A stretch of DNA of 64,000 nt from Cristatella mucedo (lineage: Eukaryota > Bryozoa > Phylactolaemata > Cristatellidae), in contig WPIO01000110.1 of the NCBI GenBank assembly GCA_009760855.2, positions 62,001 to 126,000 on the forward strand, read 5' to 3'. Position 1 is the first letter of the stretch, and every line of letters starts with the position of its first letter. A program made the position numbers and the translations under genes. The notes beneath the pieces were generated by a model. The model saw nothing but the letters and a program-made list of their open reading frames with translations, searched no databases and had not been told where the DNA came from. Below are positions 45,201-57,449 of the stretch, one piece after another.

Positions 45201-46872
45201 AATGTCTATGAGCAAAGGATTACGGCACATTCGGTTTCTAGCACAAATAATTTACATTACGACAAACAATATCCAGCTATTTAAAATCTAGCAGATATAG
45301 CAACCAGGCATTACGCTGCAACAATAGCACTTTGGTCTGGTGGATTTTGTTGATGTCTGCTCAACCTTACAGACCGGCAACAAATCCTCACTAGTTCACA
45401 TTTAGTCAATGGAAATTCAGCTTGCACGATTTTCATCCGTTAATTTGCTTACTAATATCTTAGTCGGGATGAAAGAAGACCTGAAGCTGAATCCTCTAGC
45501 TGGGTGAACTAGCATCTTAGGCAATTTTCAGGCATGCTTAGTCTTTGACGAAGGCAGGGGGGCTGCGAGAATGAGACCGCCTCCAAAGGCGACCTCATTC
45601 TACAGCCCTCTAAGCTAATTCTCGCGAGACCTGTCCTGAAAGTGGAGCTGAGGACCTGCTAACGTCGTCCACTCATTCGACGCTGTTAGCTGGTCTCAAC
45701 GGACACACAACCTCCAGTGTTTATAGAGAGCACACTGGTGCAGCAATGCATGGCTTGCTGATCACATCTCGAAAATATACGTTTCGCTTAAAGGAGACCT
45801 CATCAAGGCGACCACATTCAAATTTACCTCATGCAACTTTGCAAAATGGTATAAGAAAGACAGTACAGTGGGCAAGACTGAGTGGCTGAATGAATCGCCA
45901 AATCAGAGTAAGCGGTATACAAGTTAATCTGACTGGATGCCAAAGGTCGTGAGCCTTAATGGTCTTAATGGGGGTGGAGCTAAGTGAATTAGCTCTTCAC
46001 TTACTCATCCTGTTAGGACGATTCACGACATCGCAGTTTGACATGAGCTGCAGTGACTCACGCGTGCTTAGCCGCTGCGGTACGGAGCGTTGGCAAATGT
46101 AAAACCATCGAAAAGTACTACCATCATCTAGCTCAGGGAATGCACAGTGCATTCGAAATAGTGTCACATTTCATGCAGGTTGATCCATGCGACACACAAG
46201 TTTACTCATTTGCTACTGTCTCCGAACGCGAATAGTCACTTATCTCAACTGTATATTTACTGGCCACCTTCGAGGAATAGTCACATAGGTCTGCCGCTAG
46301 GGACTGAGAGTTATTGTCGGTCCTTGAGTGTGGACACGTTCCCCAATATGAGAGGTGAACTAGTCGGTATACAAAATTCACTGCCGTCCGCTGCTGTCGC
46401 GATCGGTCACTGCAGCTATTCTATAAGCGGTCGCCTGCTCAGGCGAAACTGCTCTTTTATAGGGCACCGGACAAAAACTTTATGGGTCGCTACTTTTTAA
46501 TCCTGCAAGACTCCTTGAACAAGTATACTCAAGACGTCTTGAATACGTGTGAGAATGACTACGGTTGGCTGTCGGTGAAAGGCCTGGGAGCCGCCGTCTG
46601 CTCATATGACAGGGTGCAAGTACGTCAGTTCGCACATGCAAGAGGCACGCACGTTATTCGCTTGGTCGACGGTAAGAGCCTGCCGAAGGCACTCGTGCGC
46701 GGAAGCCAGAGCACCAGCAGACGAGTCGGGCGCGATCAGGAAGCGTTAGGCTACCGAGTGGCTATGGCAACGGATGCAGCTGACCGTCGTCCGGTCTTAA
46801 CGATTGATATGCTTGAGCATGATCGTTGCAGCGGCTTTCGCTGACGCCCTTCTGCTTTTCGTCAAGATGTAG
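40717..46872 (+). CDS. Gene B: paralogue of gene A, secreted two-PAN-module protein, seven coding exons
   Basis: Exons inferred at GT/AG sites shared with gene A: 40717-40917, 41132-41282, 43447-43731, 44327-44505, 44644-44807, 46463-46671, 46832-46872. Spliced length is 1,230 bases, open to TAG, 409 aa. All intron phases equal those of gene A. Residues 1-35 form a signal peptide (AAAVAMLTLFVATPSQG). The Cys modules have GHCCALC with ATRSCELV and AAHCYSLCAALTAVCRLFAF with RLLCRVYDVDF. The C-terminal domain has DGWKLLYKMSKGVGVDASDA, CACSLKS, SSWIDL, GRYFLILQD and ADALLLFVKM. Exon 6 is the most diverged from gene A and 21 bases longer. Intron 2 has grown with a SINE, GA arrays and a duplicate of exon 3's start. 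Confidence 0.8.
41390..41422. repeat. CAG repeat in gene B intron 2
   Basis: About nine to ten CAG triplets (GCCGCAGCAGCAGCAG), followed by a short imperfect CTGCAGCTGCTG palindrome. Confidence 0.85.
42012..42143 (+). mobile_element. tRNA-derived SINE, type 2, in gene B intron 2
   Basis: An A-box-like TGGTCTAGCGGTTAAGG and a B-box-like GGCTCGAGCCC sit at tRNA spacing. The tail GCGCCTGAATAGAGATTAAG is close to the 3' end of the local LINE. It ends in AT-rich ATGAATTATAT. Confidence 0.8.
42199..42272. repeat. GA microsatellite
   Basis: About 70 bases of (GA)n just after GAGTGAGTGAGT units. A second, looser GA-rich stretch lies at about 42,720-42,880. Confidence 0.95.
42647..42729 (+). pseudogene. 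Duplicate of the first 83 bases of gene B exon 3
   Basis: The segment with its splice acceptor (TTTTCTTGCAG before TTGACGTCATC) repeats the start of exon 3 (43,447 onward) almost exactly, including CCAACCGCCTTCCAGGCGGT, and stops where GA-rich DNA begins. It has no splice donor and would shift or truncate the product if used. Confidence 0.85.
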
Positions 46873-47520
46873 CTGCTGACAGCCAACGGGTTCGCTGGTG
46901 TTTACTCGCATCGAAGTCGTTGGTCAACTTTGACGTCACCCACGTACATCGACGATTGGTTTCGGAAAGCTCAAAATGCTTCTGGCGCAGTGCACAACAC
47001 CTACTCAGTTTGATTAAACCGCTGTCGTGCCTAGGAGGCTCGTGCTTCCAAATGTAGGAGATTTTGGTGCGCTTCTCACGAAGTGCAGTTTGAGATTTAA
47101 GGAAGGCGACCGAAGAGTAATCCGCATGAACGTACTACTGGCATTTCAACGCCAAATTAGTCGCTGATTACAGTCGTAGCCCTAGGCCTCGCTGACAGTC
47201 TTAGCCCTAGGCCTCGCTTAGGCACACTCGGCTCGCTGCCTCCACTCTTCTGTCGTCGCGCGGCTCGTGGTCTCCTACGACGACGACGCAGGCGATGAAG
47301 ATCACCATAGACCAGCTATTGCCAGTCAGGTCATTCGAGAGCTCATTCCTTTAACGAGGAGGTGCTTGGTGCGCTCGTTGCTTTCCAGATCTTGGCAGCG
47401 AATTAAAAAGCAACTTCCGAGAACGTTTGGATAGCCACTGCGGCACCGCAAAAAGTAAAAGTTAGTCGATCAAGATTCGTGTCTACTGATGCGCAGAACA
47501 ATTGCTTTCAGACAATTAAC
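46873..47520 (+). other. Gene B 3' flank, partly duplicated at 25.3-25.85 kb
   Basis: Contains the matching blocks listed for 25,290-25,850 and a small tandem duplication of TAGCCCTAGGCCTCGCT near 47,178-47,218. No polyadenylation signal is certain. Confidence 0.45.
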
Positions 47521-47685
47521 TGTGGGATTAAGGGATTTCCCTTAAATTGAAACAATTACAACCAAAATCCTACTCATAATTGCAAGCGAAGGATGGGGCT
47601 GGACATAGAGACCACGCTCTTCTAATAGGTGAAACTGTTGCGTGACTATATTCATATACTATGGCTTTAGGTGTCCCTTAATAAT

Positions 47686-47756
47686 AATAATGCACTTGAT
47701 AAAGCGCCCTCAGAGAACTCAATCTATCTCTAGGCGCTTTACATTTGCTAAGTGCC
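47686..47756 (-). mobile_element. Isolated LINE 3' terminus
   Basis: Reverse-oriented terminal stem-loop (AAAGCGCCCTCAGAGAAC) with an ATT tail; essentially only the tail was copied. Confidence 0.85.
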
Positions 47757-48234
47757 AACATTTTGCAAGTTTCAAGAGCAAGACTGCCTCCCCAGCTAGG
47801 CTCTATCCCCGTTAAAGATTCTTGACAGACTACCACATTGGCTTACTATTAATTTAAATATCTCCCGGTTCTATATAAGCGAGGCGAGTGCAACGCCGTC
47901 TTGGCTGGGCTACCGAAACCCATTCAACTTCTTAAAACTCAGGTGATGATATGCGACTCCGAAAATAGCTGCTCTTTCCGTACGCTCAGTGCTGACCTTT
48001 CACCTTTATTCGACAGAGGTGTTTGCTTTGCATGTCCGCTTGACTGACTGTGGACTCGTCACCTCCGAAATGCTAACGGCACTGCCTCTATTTAAAACAG
48101 CTGCCACTGAGTTCCATCTTCTGCAGCTTTTCTGAACCTCTACTTACCCGGGGTGTCATATGAGAAGCAGTTCTGTTTTAACATCATTAAAACTAGGGAA
48201 ATTGGCCAACATCTAGGATCAAATGTCTGCCGAG

Positions 48235-48391
48235 CTGGTTTGATCTAGCGGTTAAGATTTGATCTAGCGGTTAAGATGCTCACCCCAACCAAGGTCTGAC
48301 TGAGGTCGTGGGCTCGAGCCCCGAGGCAGATGTGAAGTGCCTAAATAGAGATTAAGTTCTCTTGCGGCGCTATATAAATGAATTATATATT
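48235..48391 (+). mobile_element. tRNA-derived SINE, type 2, second copy
   Basis: Same family as 42,012-42,143, with B box GGCTCGAGCCC and tail GTGCCTAAATAGAGATTAAG. The head carries a short duplication of GATCTAGCGGTTAAGAT. Confidence 0.8.
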
Positions 48392-48902
48392 TTTACAAGG
48401 CTAGCATTCAGTTTATCCATCGCTGCAGCAGATTACGACGGTTTAAATGACAAATACCGCTGAATACACGTCAACATTGAAATCGTAGCTCACTTAAGAA
48501 AGGTCCTAAACTGTGGTATCTAGGTGTGCCGAACGCAAATGTAACCAAAAAAAGGTTTTTATTGGCTCTTGTTTGAAGATATTTTGTTTGATTAATTATC
48601 AGTGTTTCACCGTATAACTTTGTCCAGTAGAACTGCAACAACATCCTAAATGAGCTTAGGCTGATGTAATATTGCATCGCATTGCACAATACCGTTATGC
48701 CCAAGTCATCAAGAGCTGATAACATCATTTTCTGATGCAATACAATACTACTGCTAGGCGGCTGCTGCAGTAAGACAAGGTAACAAAACCCAATCGGAAA
48801 GGTGAGCATTAAAAATCTTTCAGGTTTTGTGCGAGACAGAATTAACTAATGCTACATGCAACTGTTTTTGTTTTCTCTATTGAGGTACAATACAGAACAT
48901 GA

Positions 48903-49200
48903 TTGCTTCGAAAGTGTGTGGATACCATGGAGAATCTTTTCTATATTTGTGGTGAAGTGAAATTTACCAATCGGAAGAAAAGTACAACTTCTCAAGTGAA
49001 GAAGACGTATTATCTTTTCTTCGAATGCAAGGTTGGTTGTCAGAGTCAAGGCCTTGGGTCCCAAATAGATGCCGTGCTACATGTACGGCAGAGCTTTCAC
49101 AGTGGTTGAATGGCAAAGACCACGAATGCCTTTTGCAGTGCCCGCGGCATGGAGAGCATTATTATCCGCAGAAATGACTGCTACTGAGGATTTTCTGCTT
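48903..49200 (+). pseudogene. Fragment of a YICGE/YVCGE-type protein family
   Basis: Reads ENLFYICGEVKFTNRKKS and KKTYYLFFECKVGCQSQ, then after a frame change PRMPFAVPAAWRA and traces of a Cys-containing DCY segment. I recall an invertebrate family with the pattern Y-V-C-G-E, Y-F-x-x-K-x-G-D-Q, then M-P-F-x-V-P-x-x-W-R and D-C-Y-F-C, often multi-copy and mobile-element associated. The fragment would be its N-terminal exon. Two frame changes and lost Cys residues make it a relic. Function unknown. Confidence 0.5.
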
Positions 49201-51190
49201 ATTTATCAATTCGCGGGTTGGAGGCTCTCAGTACAGACAAGCGTGGCTGCAGAGCTTGATGAAATGAAACCCTGTATGGCAGATGCAAAGCAAATTGCGA
49301 GTAGCACTTTGCAGACGCTTCGGAGAGATATCTGAAATTTGAGTCAGCTGCACTCAGTGTTTGTACACTCAGCCCTGCTAGGCACCAGTTCGCGGGCGCA
49401 GGTTTTTATTGGCAAGGAACGCCACCATTAAGCCATTTTACAATACTAATAGTACAGAAGATACGGTATGTGCGCATTTGATTCCTGGCTTTTGAACCTG
49501 ATCTGTTCCCAGACTAAATTTATTACTCGTAGCATTCCCAGATGCGAATCGTGGCTTTCGGTAGTATCCCGCGGTTAAAATAAAATTGATTCGCTTCTAA
49601 GCCCGGTGACAAATAACGCAAAATTGTTTCAGTATTACATAAATTGGACATATTCCATTCAGTTATATTTTATAATCTCCCGTTGCACTATTATTTAATC
49701 AATTCCGAAAAATGATCGTCTCGATATCGCCTTCATTGCTCAATTCAAATCTCAATAAACGACTCTGATTTCCTTTGCATTCCGGTACCTTTTAGGAAGC
49801 ATAGGACGGCTGAAGCATTTAATTGCTGCACGACTGCCGATTGGTTCGACTTACCCGTAGGATTTGATTCGTAAGCCCGAACCAGCCTCGTCAGCCGTTT
49901 AGCTCTTTCGCGGAAAACCTTGCGTTCTTACGCGAGTAAATCTATACCCAGAACCTCACAGTAAAGTTTCGTAAGATACCTACATCTCTTACTTAGCAAT
50001 TTCAGTCAACTGAAAAAAGGAGCCAATCCTCTTAATAAAGGTATCGTAAGCGGTGCCGGCATCAATAAGCTTCAATATGGCTATGCTAGTCACATTGCCG
50101 AGCAAATGCCATGACAAAGGAGTGAATTTTCTTCCTCTTTGTCGATTGGCAGGTTAGTGGCTCCAAGACAAGCGTGGCTTCAGATCTTCATCAAAGGAAA
50201 GCCCTTTATTGTAAATGCAAAGCAAAATGCAAGTAGTGCTCTGCAACCGCCTTGAATAGATATTTGGAGTTTTAGTTTGCTGCAATAAGTGCTTGTGCGC
50301 TCATCCCTGCAATCTGCTCATCCCTGCTAGGCAACCATTCGCGAGCTCACGTTTTTGTTGGCAAGGAACACCGTCATTACGCTACTTTAAAGTACTAATA
50401 TTAATCAAGATAAGATGTATGCACGTTTGCGTCCTGATTTACGAGCCTGATCTCTTGCCCGACCAGATTCACAACTCGCGTTACTCCTAATGGGAATGGT
50501 TTCTTGCCGTAGCAGGTCGCGAGAAAAGGAAAATATATTCGGTTCTGAGCCCGATGGCAAATAGCAAACAATAATTTTTGTACGTTAAAAATTGTGCCAT
50601 TTTTTCATTTAGTGTTAAGAGTTTTCCGTAACTTCTTTATTTAATAAATTCCAGATAATAATCATCTGGATATCGCCTTCATTACTCTAATCAAAGCTTA
50701 CGTACTGGGTCTAAATTCCTTTGCATTCCGGTACCTTGTTCGAAGTATATTACAGCTGATGCATTTAAACGCTGTAATATTGCCTAATGATCCAACTTGC
50801 CCGTAGAATTTGATTCGTAAGCCCGAACCGGCCTCGTCAGCCGTTTAACTCTTTCGCAGAAAACCACGAGTTCTGACCCAAGGAAATCGTTACCCTTGAC
50901 CTCAGTGTAAAGTGCCAGGAGAGAACCAAATCTGTTAGTTAGCACTTTCAGTCAACTGAGAAAGGAGCATGATATTTCATTAAAGATATCATAGGCTGTG
51001 CCGGCATCAATTAGCATCGACAAGGCTACTCACGTTGCCGAGTAAATGCCACGACGTATGACTGGGTTTTCATCTTTTTTGTCAATTTGCGGGTTGGTGG
51101 CTCTCAATTCAGACAAGCGTGGCTGCCGAGCTTCATGATATGAAAACCCTGTATTGCAGATGCAAAGCAAAGTGCGGGTATCTCAGTTGA
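49190..51190. repeat. Tandem repeat with about 940-base unit, just over two copies
   Basis: GACAAGCGTGGCT with surrounding similarity occurs near 49,238, 50,168 and 51,112. Matching landmarks (ATGCAAAGCAAA, CCCTGCTAGGCA, GGCAAGGAAC, CTTTGCATTCCGGTACCTT, CGTCAGCCGTTTA) recur at the same spacing of about 935-940 bases. No open frame spans a unit. Confidence 0.75.
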
Positions 51191-51199
51191 AGTGCTACG

Positions 51200-52139
51200 A
51201 GCTGCCTTTTGGTTTGACCATCAGACGCTCTGTACACGGGAACGAGGAAAATAAAGAAACAGCTTGCATGACGTGCGGTAAAACCCGTAAATCCGCTTTA
51301 AATCGCTCCAAAAAAAGCTGCAGTTTCGCGAAGCTTTACATAGAAATGTCCGCTGCATCGTTGTTTGATCACGTAGGAAGGCAAGCCAGCAATAACTATT
51401 GTGGGTATTGCATGAGGAAGCCCAAATGTTTGTAAAAAATCTAGAACTGACGTTAAACTGATTGCCTACGTCGTAAAATCGGAACAGTAAATTCAAGACG
51501 CTTTTAGTAAAGTGTCAGCTTTGTCGCCTGGAGAGCGTTATGAGCTGTTGTTTGGGCCAGGCCATCAGAGGCCTCGGTTATTGTGAAGAGTCGAAAGAGC
51601 GGTCGCGTTGAAATTTGATTGGTGAACTTGGCAAAGCTGTCTCCGTAATCGGAAATTGAAATCGAGCTGTAGAGCGAAAAATTTTGCGGAAGCAGTAGCT
51701 TTTTGCCGTTCGAATGCATAAATAGACTGATTGGCTCGGGCCATGTGGGGCCAAAGTGCAAAAAACCGGAAATCCCTATTGCTTAGCATTTCTTGGGTAA
51801 TCCCGTAACACTATTCTGTATAACTCTGAATCGAAATACCGTTTTCCCTAGCCTATTGTATTGAAACGGCAGCTGTACCGGAGTGTACACAGTGTGTCGC
51901 AGTTATTGGTGCGACAGAGCATGGTTACAACTAACCACTTTGTCGTGCTTGTGGTACAGCCCACGTGCTGTGAAAAGAAAGGGTTCGCTCTGCGAGCGCG
52001 ATATACACATTTGTTATTATTAATATTACTTTTGCAATTAGACCAACCGACATTTTCTTTTAGCTAACCACAAGATCTCCCCGCCTGGCTTGACCCATAC
52101 CCCTGGTCTCACGACTTGGCTTGGGTGTGTACACTTACA
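51200..52139. other. No gene seen
   Basis: Intergenic DNA with frames under 100 codons and no recognised features. Confidence 0.5.
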
Positions 52140-54308
52140 AAGGATAGATTTCCGTATTTTCCGAGGCCGTTGCCGTCGATTGCCACGCATTAACCTCGCA
52201 TGTACGTACAAGATTGGTTGATAAGATGCGGTTGCACTTTTAATACAGCACACTGTTACGTAAGAGAAATTTGGTCTCCCACAAGCTTTGTTTGTAATTG
52301 TAGCAGACAATCATAGATTGCTGTATTGTCTCGGCCGATTCCTGCCGATTGCCATGGCTTGTCCAATGGTGAGCGCAAAAAGGGACAGCGTGTGCGCCCA
52401 CAGTGAGCATTTTATAGTAGGGTTTTTACAAATTCAAACAACCAACTTCAAGCAAAATTGAACCAGATTGCTGCAGAGACCGGGCCATTGCCATCAATTG
52501 CCGTGCATTGCCCCCGACTGTGCCTGTGTCGATTGTGTAAATGGATGTGACTGCACTTTTAATGCAGTGTAGTGCAATACGCAAGAAAAGTTGAAACTTC
52601 TCTCAGCAACTATCGGTCTATTTGTAGCTGCCCGTTAAAGATTGGCGCATTTCCCCGGGCCATTATGGCGCGTTGCCGTCAATTGAGCGCCCACAATAGG
52701 TGAAAATAATTATTCTCGCACACAGGCACATGTTACGTGCATTGAGAGTTGCAGTTTATTGCAGCTAATCTTGTCAATTTTCCACGAATTTTGCTATCGG
52801 CCCCTACAAATTCTGTTGATTGCTGTGCATTTCTGACAGTTAACAAGGCACCTTGAAAATTCCATGGTTTTACTTCGGACACAGCGGATTGTTATATGTA
52901 ATGGCAATTGAGGCTGCTGCGCTTCCATTTCTCTTCGATTGGCCGGGAATTGGGGTATTGGCCCAGGACATTGCTGGCGATTGCCGTTCGTTGCTCACGA
53001 TTGTACGTTCGCGATCAATTGAAATGATTTGATTGCACTTCCAAAGCAGAGGGCTGTGGCAGGTACGATGTCTTCGATCTTGGCCTAGTCACATTCCAGT
53101 AATTTGCGATGGACCAAAATGGATTGTCGTATTTGCCAATGCCAATTGCCGTCGATTGTCTTGCATTGCACAAGACTGAACGGTCAGAGTTGGTTGAAAG
53201 TATGTGCTCGAGCAGTGAGAGGTTACGTGGGATGAGAATTGGAGCTTGGTGCAGCCAATTTCTCGTCGATTGGCCACGGATTTCGGTATTCGTCCCTGCC
53301 ATTGCTGTCGATTGCCGTGCATTGTGACAATTAACGTGCAAAATAGCTTAACAATCCTACTATTTCACTTTTAGCACGAAGAAATGTGAAATACTTTGAC
53401 AATCGATACTTCGTGCAGCCAACATATTGTCAACGTGCCACGGATTGTAATGGATTGCTGCTTTGAGCCAAGCCGCTAACGTAAATTGCCATGCATTGCA
53501 CGAGATTGTACGAGTGCAATTGCTTAAAATGATGTGGTTGAATTTAACCAGTGTGCTTTGTATAATGCATTAACAAATTTGGAGCATCGGGAAATCTATT
53601 TCAGGGCATTTTGCATCAGATTGCGGTAAATTGAAGTATTAGCCCGGGCCATTGCAGTCGTTTGCAGTGAATAAAAAATTAGAGCAGCGTGCAATGGCTA
53701 TTAGGGCTAAAAGTGTACGTATTCTGGTCGTTTTCGTCGGGTTGAGGTACACTGAGGTACTGGCCCGGGCAGTAGCAATTGATTGCAGTGCATTGGTGCA
53801 GAATGGTCGAGAATATTACAGTGAAGTTATGGGAGTACACAATAACCGAAGAGTAGAGCAGCCTGCAATCGTAATCAGAGTTTCTAGTGTACGTGTTATG
53901 GTTGCTGTGTGACGGAATTGTAGATGTCGGCATGGGACCGGGTCGTTGCAGTCGATTGCAATTCATTGCTTGAGAACGCTTGTGCATGATAGAGCAAAAT
54001 TTTGTGGATGCTCTTTGAACTGAGTCTATTCTTATATGCAATGTCAATTAGAGCTTTGCAGTGGCGATTTGAGGATCATTTGCAGTGGAAAGAGTGGATT
54101 TCGGTAGTTTTACAGGTCATTTCAGGCGATAGCCGCCCATTGCAAAAGTGCAAGGTTGCACACATTTTCCTCTTTTACTTGGTTGTGCACACATCACCGT
54201 GAATTTTATATGAAATAAAAACTGAAGCTCGGCGAAATATTTTTCGATTTTCTAATTGGTGGATTAGGTAGATTGAAGTGGATTTCGGAATCGGCCTGGG
54301 CTAGTTAA
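52140..54308. repeat. Degenerate satellite, unit about 150-175 bases
   Basis: A core like GCCATTGCNGTCGATTGC followed by a GTGCATTG-like element recurs near 52,167, 52,341, 52,485, 52,658, 52,808, 52,964, 53,140, 53,297, 53,466, 53,646, 53,766, 53,939 and 54,113. Each is generally preceded by a GGATT..GGTATTGG stretch. Copies are highly diverged. The array resumes beyond the gypsy element at about 58,990. Confidence 0.75.
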
Positions 54309-54422
54309 TGATAAGACGCAGCACAACGATGAGACCACGTTTATTAGCAATCATCTTATGTCGGCTCCAGGACGGCAGCGTGAGCAAAGCCTCGACTGAT
54401 TGGTCACGTTGTTGTTATCACA
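54309..54422 (-). repeat. Putative 3' LTR of the gypsy element
   Basis: A polypurine stretch GAGGGAAGG precedes TGTGATAACAACAACGTGAC. The segment ends in GCGTCTTATCA, giving TGATAA/TTATCA terminal inverted repeats. It contains AATAAACG, a possible poly(A) signal. No 5' partner was found, so the ends are provisional. Confidence 0.45.
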
Positions 54423-54452
54423 CCTTCCCTCGAAATAGGAACTGTCTCATTT

Positions 54453-57440
54453 TCAAAGATTTCGTCTTCGGACTGGCTTTACCAGCCTGCCAGACCTTGT
54501 TGTCGTTTGACCTTGAGAGGTGTGCATCTCATCGGCAATACTTGGAGACTGATCTTGAACTGCAGGTGTAGGTTTTGGTAAACCTCGGGAACTGCTAGGA
54601 TATTCGCTGTTGGTGACCTGTGGATCGGTGTCATACGGTCGAAGATGCCTTCTGTTCCGCCGAAGAGTCCTGCTATTGTCAGTTTCCACGACAAACGACC
54701 GAGGGATCCTTGCTTGAGCTGTCACCTTTGCCTGTGTGTTCCAGCTGTTTTCACCATCAGTCCGCACTAGTACTGGTTGGCCGGGTTGAAGAGGTGGAAG
54801 TGGGCAAGCAGAATGATGGCGATCGTGGTAGTGCTGTTTAAGCTCTTTTGCACGGTCGTAGTTGAGTTGCACTTTTTCCTTTCCAGGCCATAGTGGTTCG
54901 ACATTCCGAGAGAGCACTGGCAACGTCGTCCTAATCTGCCGTCCCATGATCAGTTGTACCGGGTTGAAGCCTGTAGAGGTGCATGGCGTCGACCTCTGTA
55001 TCATTAATGCAAGGCACGGATCAGGCTGCCTCACAATAGATTTGGCAGTTTGCCCCGCTCTTTCCACTTCTGCGTTCACTTTTGGAAAATGTGGGCTGGT
55101 AGTAACATGTTTGAACCCATATCGTCTCGCGAAATCTCCAAATTCGTGGGATGAAAATTGTGGACCATTGTCAGACTGCAACGACTCTGGTATGCCCCAG
55201 CGAGCAAATATGATCTGAAGTTCGGCCACAACTTCTTTGGTCGTCGATTTAGATACTGGATAGTTATTTCCATATATCTGGAGTACAAGTCGACCACAAT
55301 CAGGTGCTGTCGTCCCTCGTGTTCGAAGAGATCGGTAGTGACTGGTTGCCAAGGAACCCTGGGCAACGGTGTAAGGATGAGTGGCTCATGTAGTTGTCTC
55401 CTCCGGTTCTTTTGACAGAAGCTGCAGGAATCGACAAATGTCTTAACGTCTCGGCTAATTCCTAGCCAGTATACACACGACCTTGCTCGGTTCCTACATT
55501 TGGTCACCCTCTGGTGGCCGTTGTGGATCCGCTCGAACAGAAAGGCCTGAAGGCTTTGAGTGATGTATATGCGAACGTCATACAGTAGTAATCCATTTGA
55601 CACAGAAAGATGGCTACTTATGGTGAAGTACTTCCGCAAGGTTTTCGGTAGGCCCTTGCTCGATTTAGGCCACCCTGACAGCTTATACTTTATGACAGCC
55701 TGTAGCTCACTGTCGTCAGCAGTAGCCTGTTTTCCTTCGCTCAATCGAGCTACTGAAAGCGATTGAGAAACAACTGTGCTCTGGTAGAATTGAACGACCT
55801 CGGTTTGGTCGTGTTCCTCACTTCCACACAGTGGTGCTCTTGACAAGGTATCAGCGATCACAAGGGTCTTCCCCGGCACATATACGGTGTGAGGGTTAAA
55901 ACTCATCTTTCGCATCAATAGGCGTTGGCATCAAACCGGAACCTGGTCGAGGACTTTAGTCGTAAGCAATGGTATTGGCAGTTTATGGTCAGTACGAAGC
56001 TCGAAAGAAGGCAGACCAATATGGAATTGACTGAACTTCTCGCACGCCCGCACCGCCGCAAGGCACTCTTTTTCAATCTGAGCGTATCTCGTTTCGGCGC
56101 CTGACAACGTGGGGGATGCAAATGCGACCGGTCGCACATCTTGCTCTCCCGATTCATGGCAGTGCAGCAGAACGGCTCCCAGACCGTAGCTACTGGCATC
56201 GGCAATGACAATCACCAACTGTTTTGGGTCAAACTAAGCCAACACTGGTGCCTTAGTTAAAAACAACTTTGCGTCCAGGAATGCATTCTTCTTGCTATGC
56301 CTCCAGTACCAAACTGAGTCAGACGAGAGAAGGTCATTTAGCGGTTTTGAGACCGTGGCCAGATTCGGCACAAACCGGCCGAGGTAGTTCATCATACCAA
56401 GGCATCTCTTTAGCTCGGTTATGTTTGTTGGATCGGGGAGGTTGAGGATGGCTTCTATTTGTTCGTCTGACGGCCGGAAGCAGCTGGCATCAATAACATG
56501 TTCTAAGAAAGTAAAGCTGGCTGGCGGAATATAATTTTGTCTGTATTCAACTTGAGGCCCGACTCTGAAATTTCGGAGATAACACGACACGATCTATCTT
56601 CATGTTCAGCCGCCGCGGTTCCATTAATCAAAATATCGTCCATGTAAATGGCTACACCTTCGATCTCACCCAAGAGGTCATGCATCAGTCGCTGAAAGAT
56701 CTCTGGCGCTCTAGTTATGCCAAAGGGCAGCCGGAGAAAACAAAAACGTCCAAACGGTGTTATAAACGTTGTTAAGCGAGTGCTCTCATGGGACAATGGA
56801 ATAGCCCAAAAGCCGCTGGAGGCGTCCAATTTTGAAAACATTGTAACACAAACAAGGTGAGGCAAAATCTCATCAAGCATGGGTAGCACGTACCTTTCAC
56901 GAACCACTGCTTGATTTAAGCAGTTCAAGTCGACACAAAGGCGCACTTTGCAATTGGGCTTCAGGACCGGTACGATTGGGGAGCACCACTCGGTCGGCTC
57001 CGATACACATTCCACGATGCCGTTCTTCTCCATTCGAAGAAGTTTGTTCTTTACCAAAGGGAACAGCGGTCTGGGTAAGCGGCGGGCTTTATGTAGGCAG
57101 TATGTTTCGACATCAGATTTGAGACGAATTTTCACCGCCTGGCATCGCATCAATCTGATCTCTTCAAATACCGGGTCTCACACAACAGTCTCCTCTACGC
57201 TGAGTTTAATCAGTCCGATTAACAGAGAAGTTTGTCGGCTGAGGAGATTATTTCCTGCTCCAGTGACTACGTAGACTGCAGAAGATAAATCGTTTCTTTC
57301 CGCTTTAACCTCGCTTTGAAGGTACCCTTACAAGCCTGGCGGTTGTAGACGCTGAGTAATTTTGATGCTGTGGGCTCGAGGTAAGGTGGTCGTAGCAGTC
57401 GACCATACGTGTCTTCCGTAATGGTGGTTACGTCAGCGAC
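54453..57440 (-). pseudogene. pol: Gypsy pol: protease remnant, reverse transcriptase, RNase H, integrase
   Basis: The protease trace near 57,190-57,290 has VTGAGNNLLSRQTSLLIG. Reverse transcriptase (57,153-56,500) shows VRLCVDLNCLNQAV, FSKLDASSGFWAIPL, LPFGITRAPEIFQRLM and the catalytic IYMDDILI. RNase H (56,590-55,918) has VIADASSYGLGAVL and FELRTDHKLP. Integrase (55,918-54,453) has the zinc-binding HNGHQRVTKCRNRA with CSFCQKN, the core start VTTDLFEHEGRQHLIVVDLY, the second Asp region LQSDNGPQFSS and a C-terminal tail. At least four frame breaks lie at module borders and within RNase H/integrase. Catalytic motifs are otherwise well kept, so decay is fairly recent. Confidence 0.88.
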
Positions 57441-57449
57441 ACTATTTTA

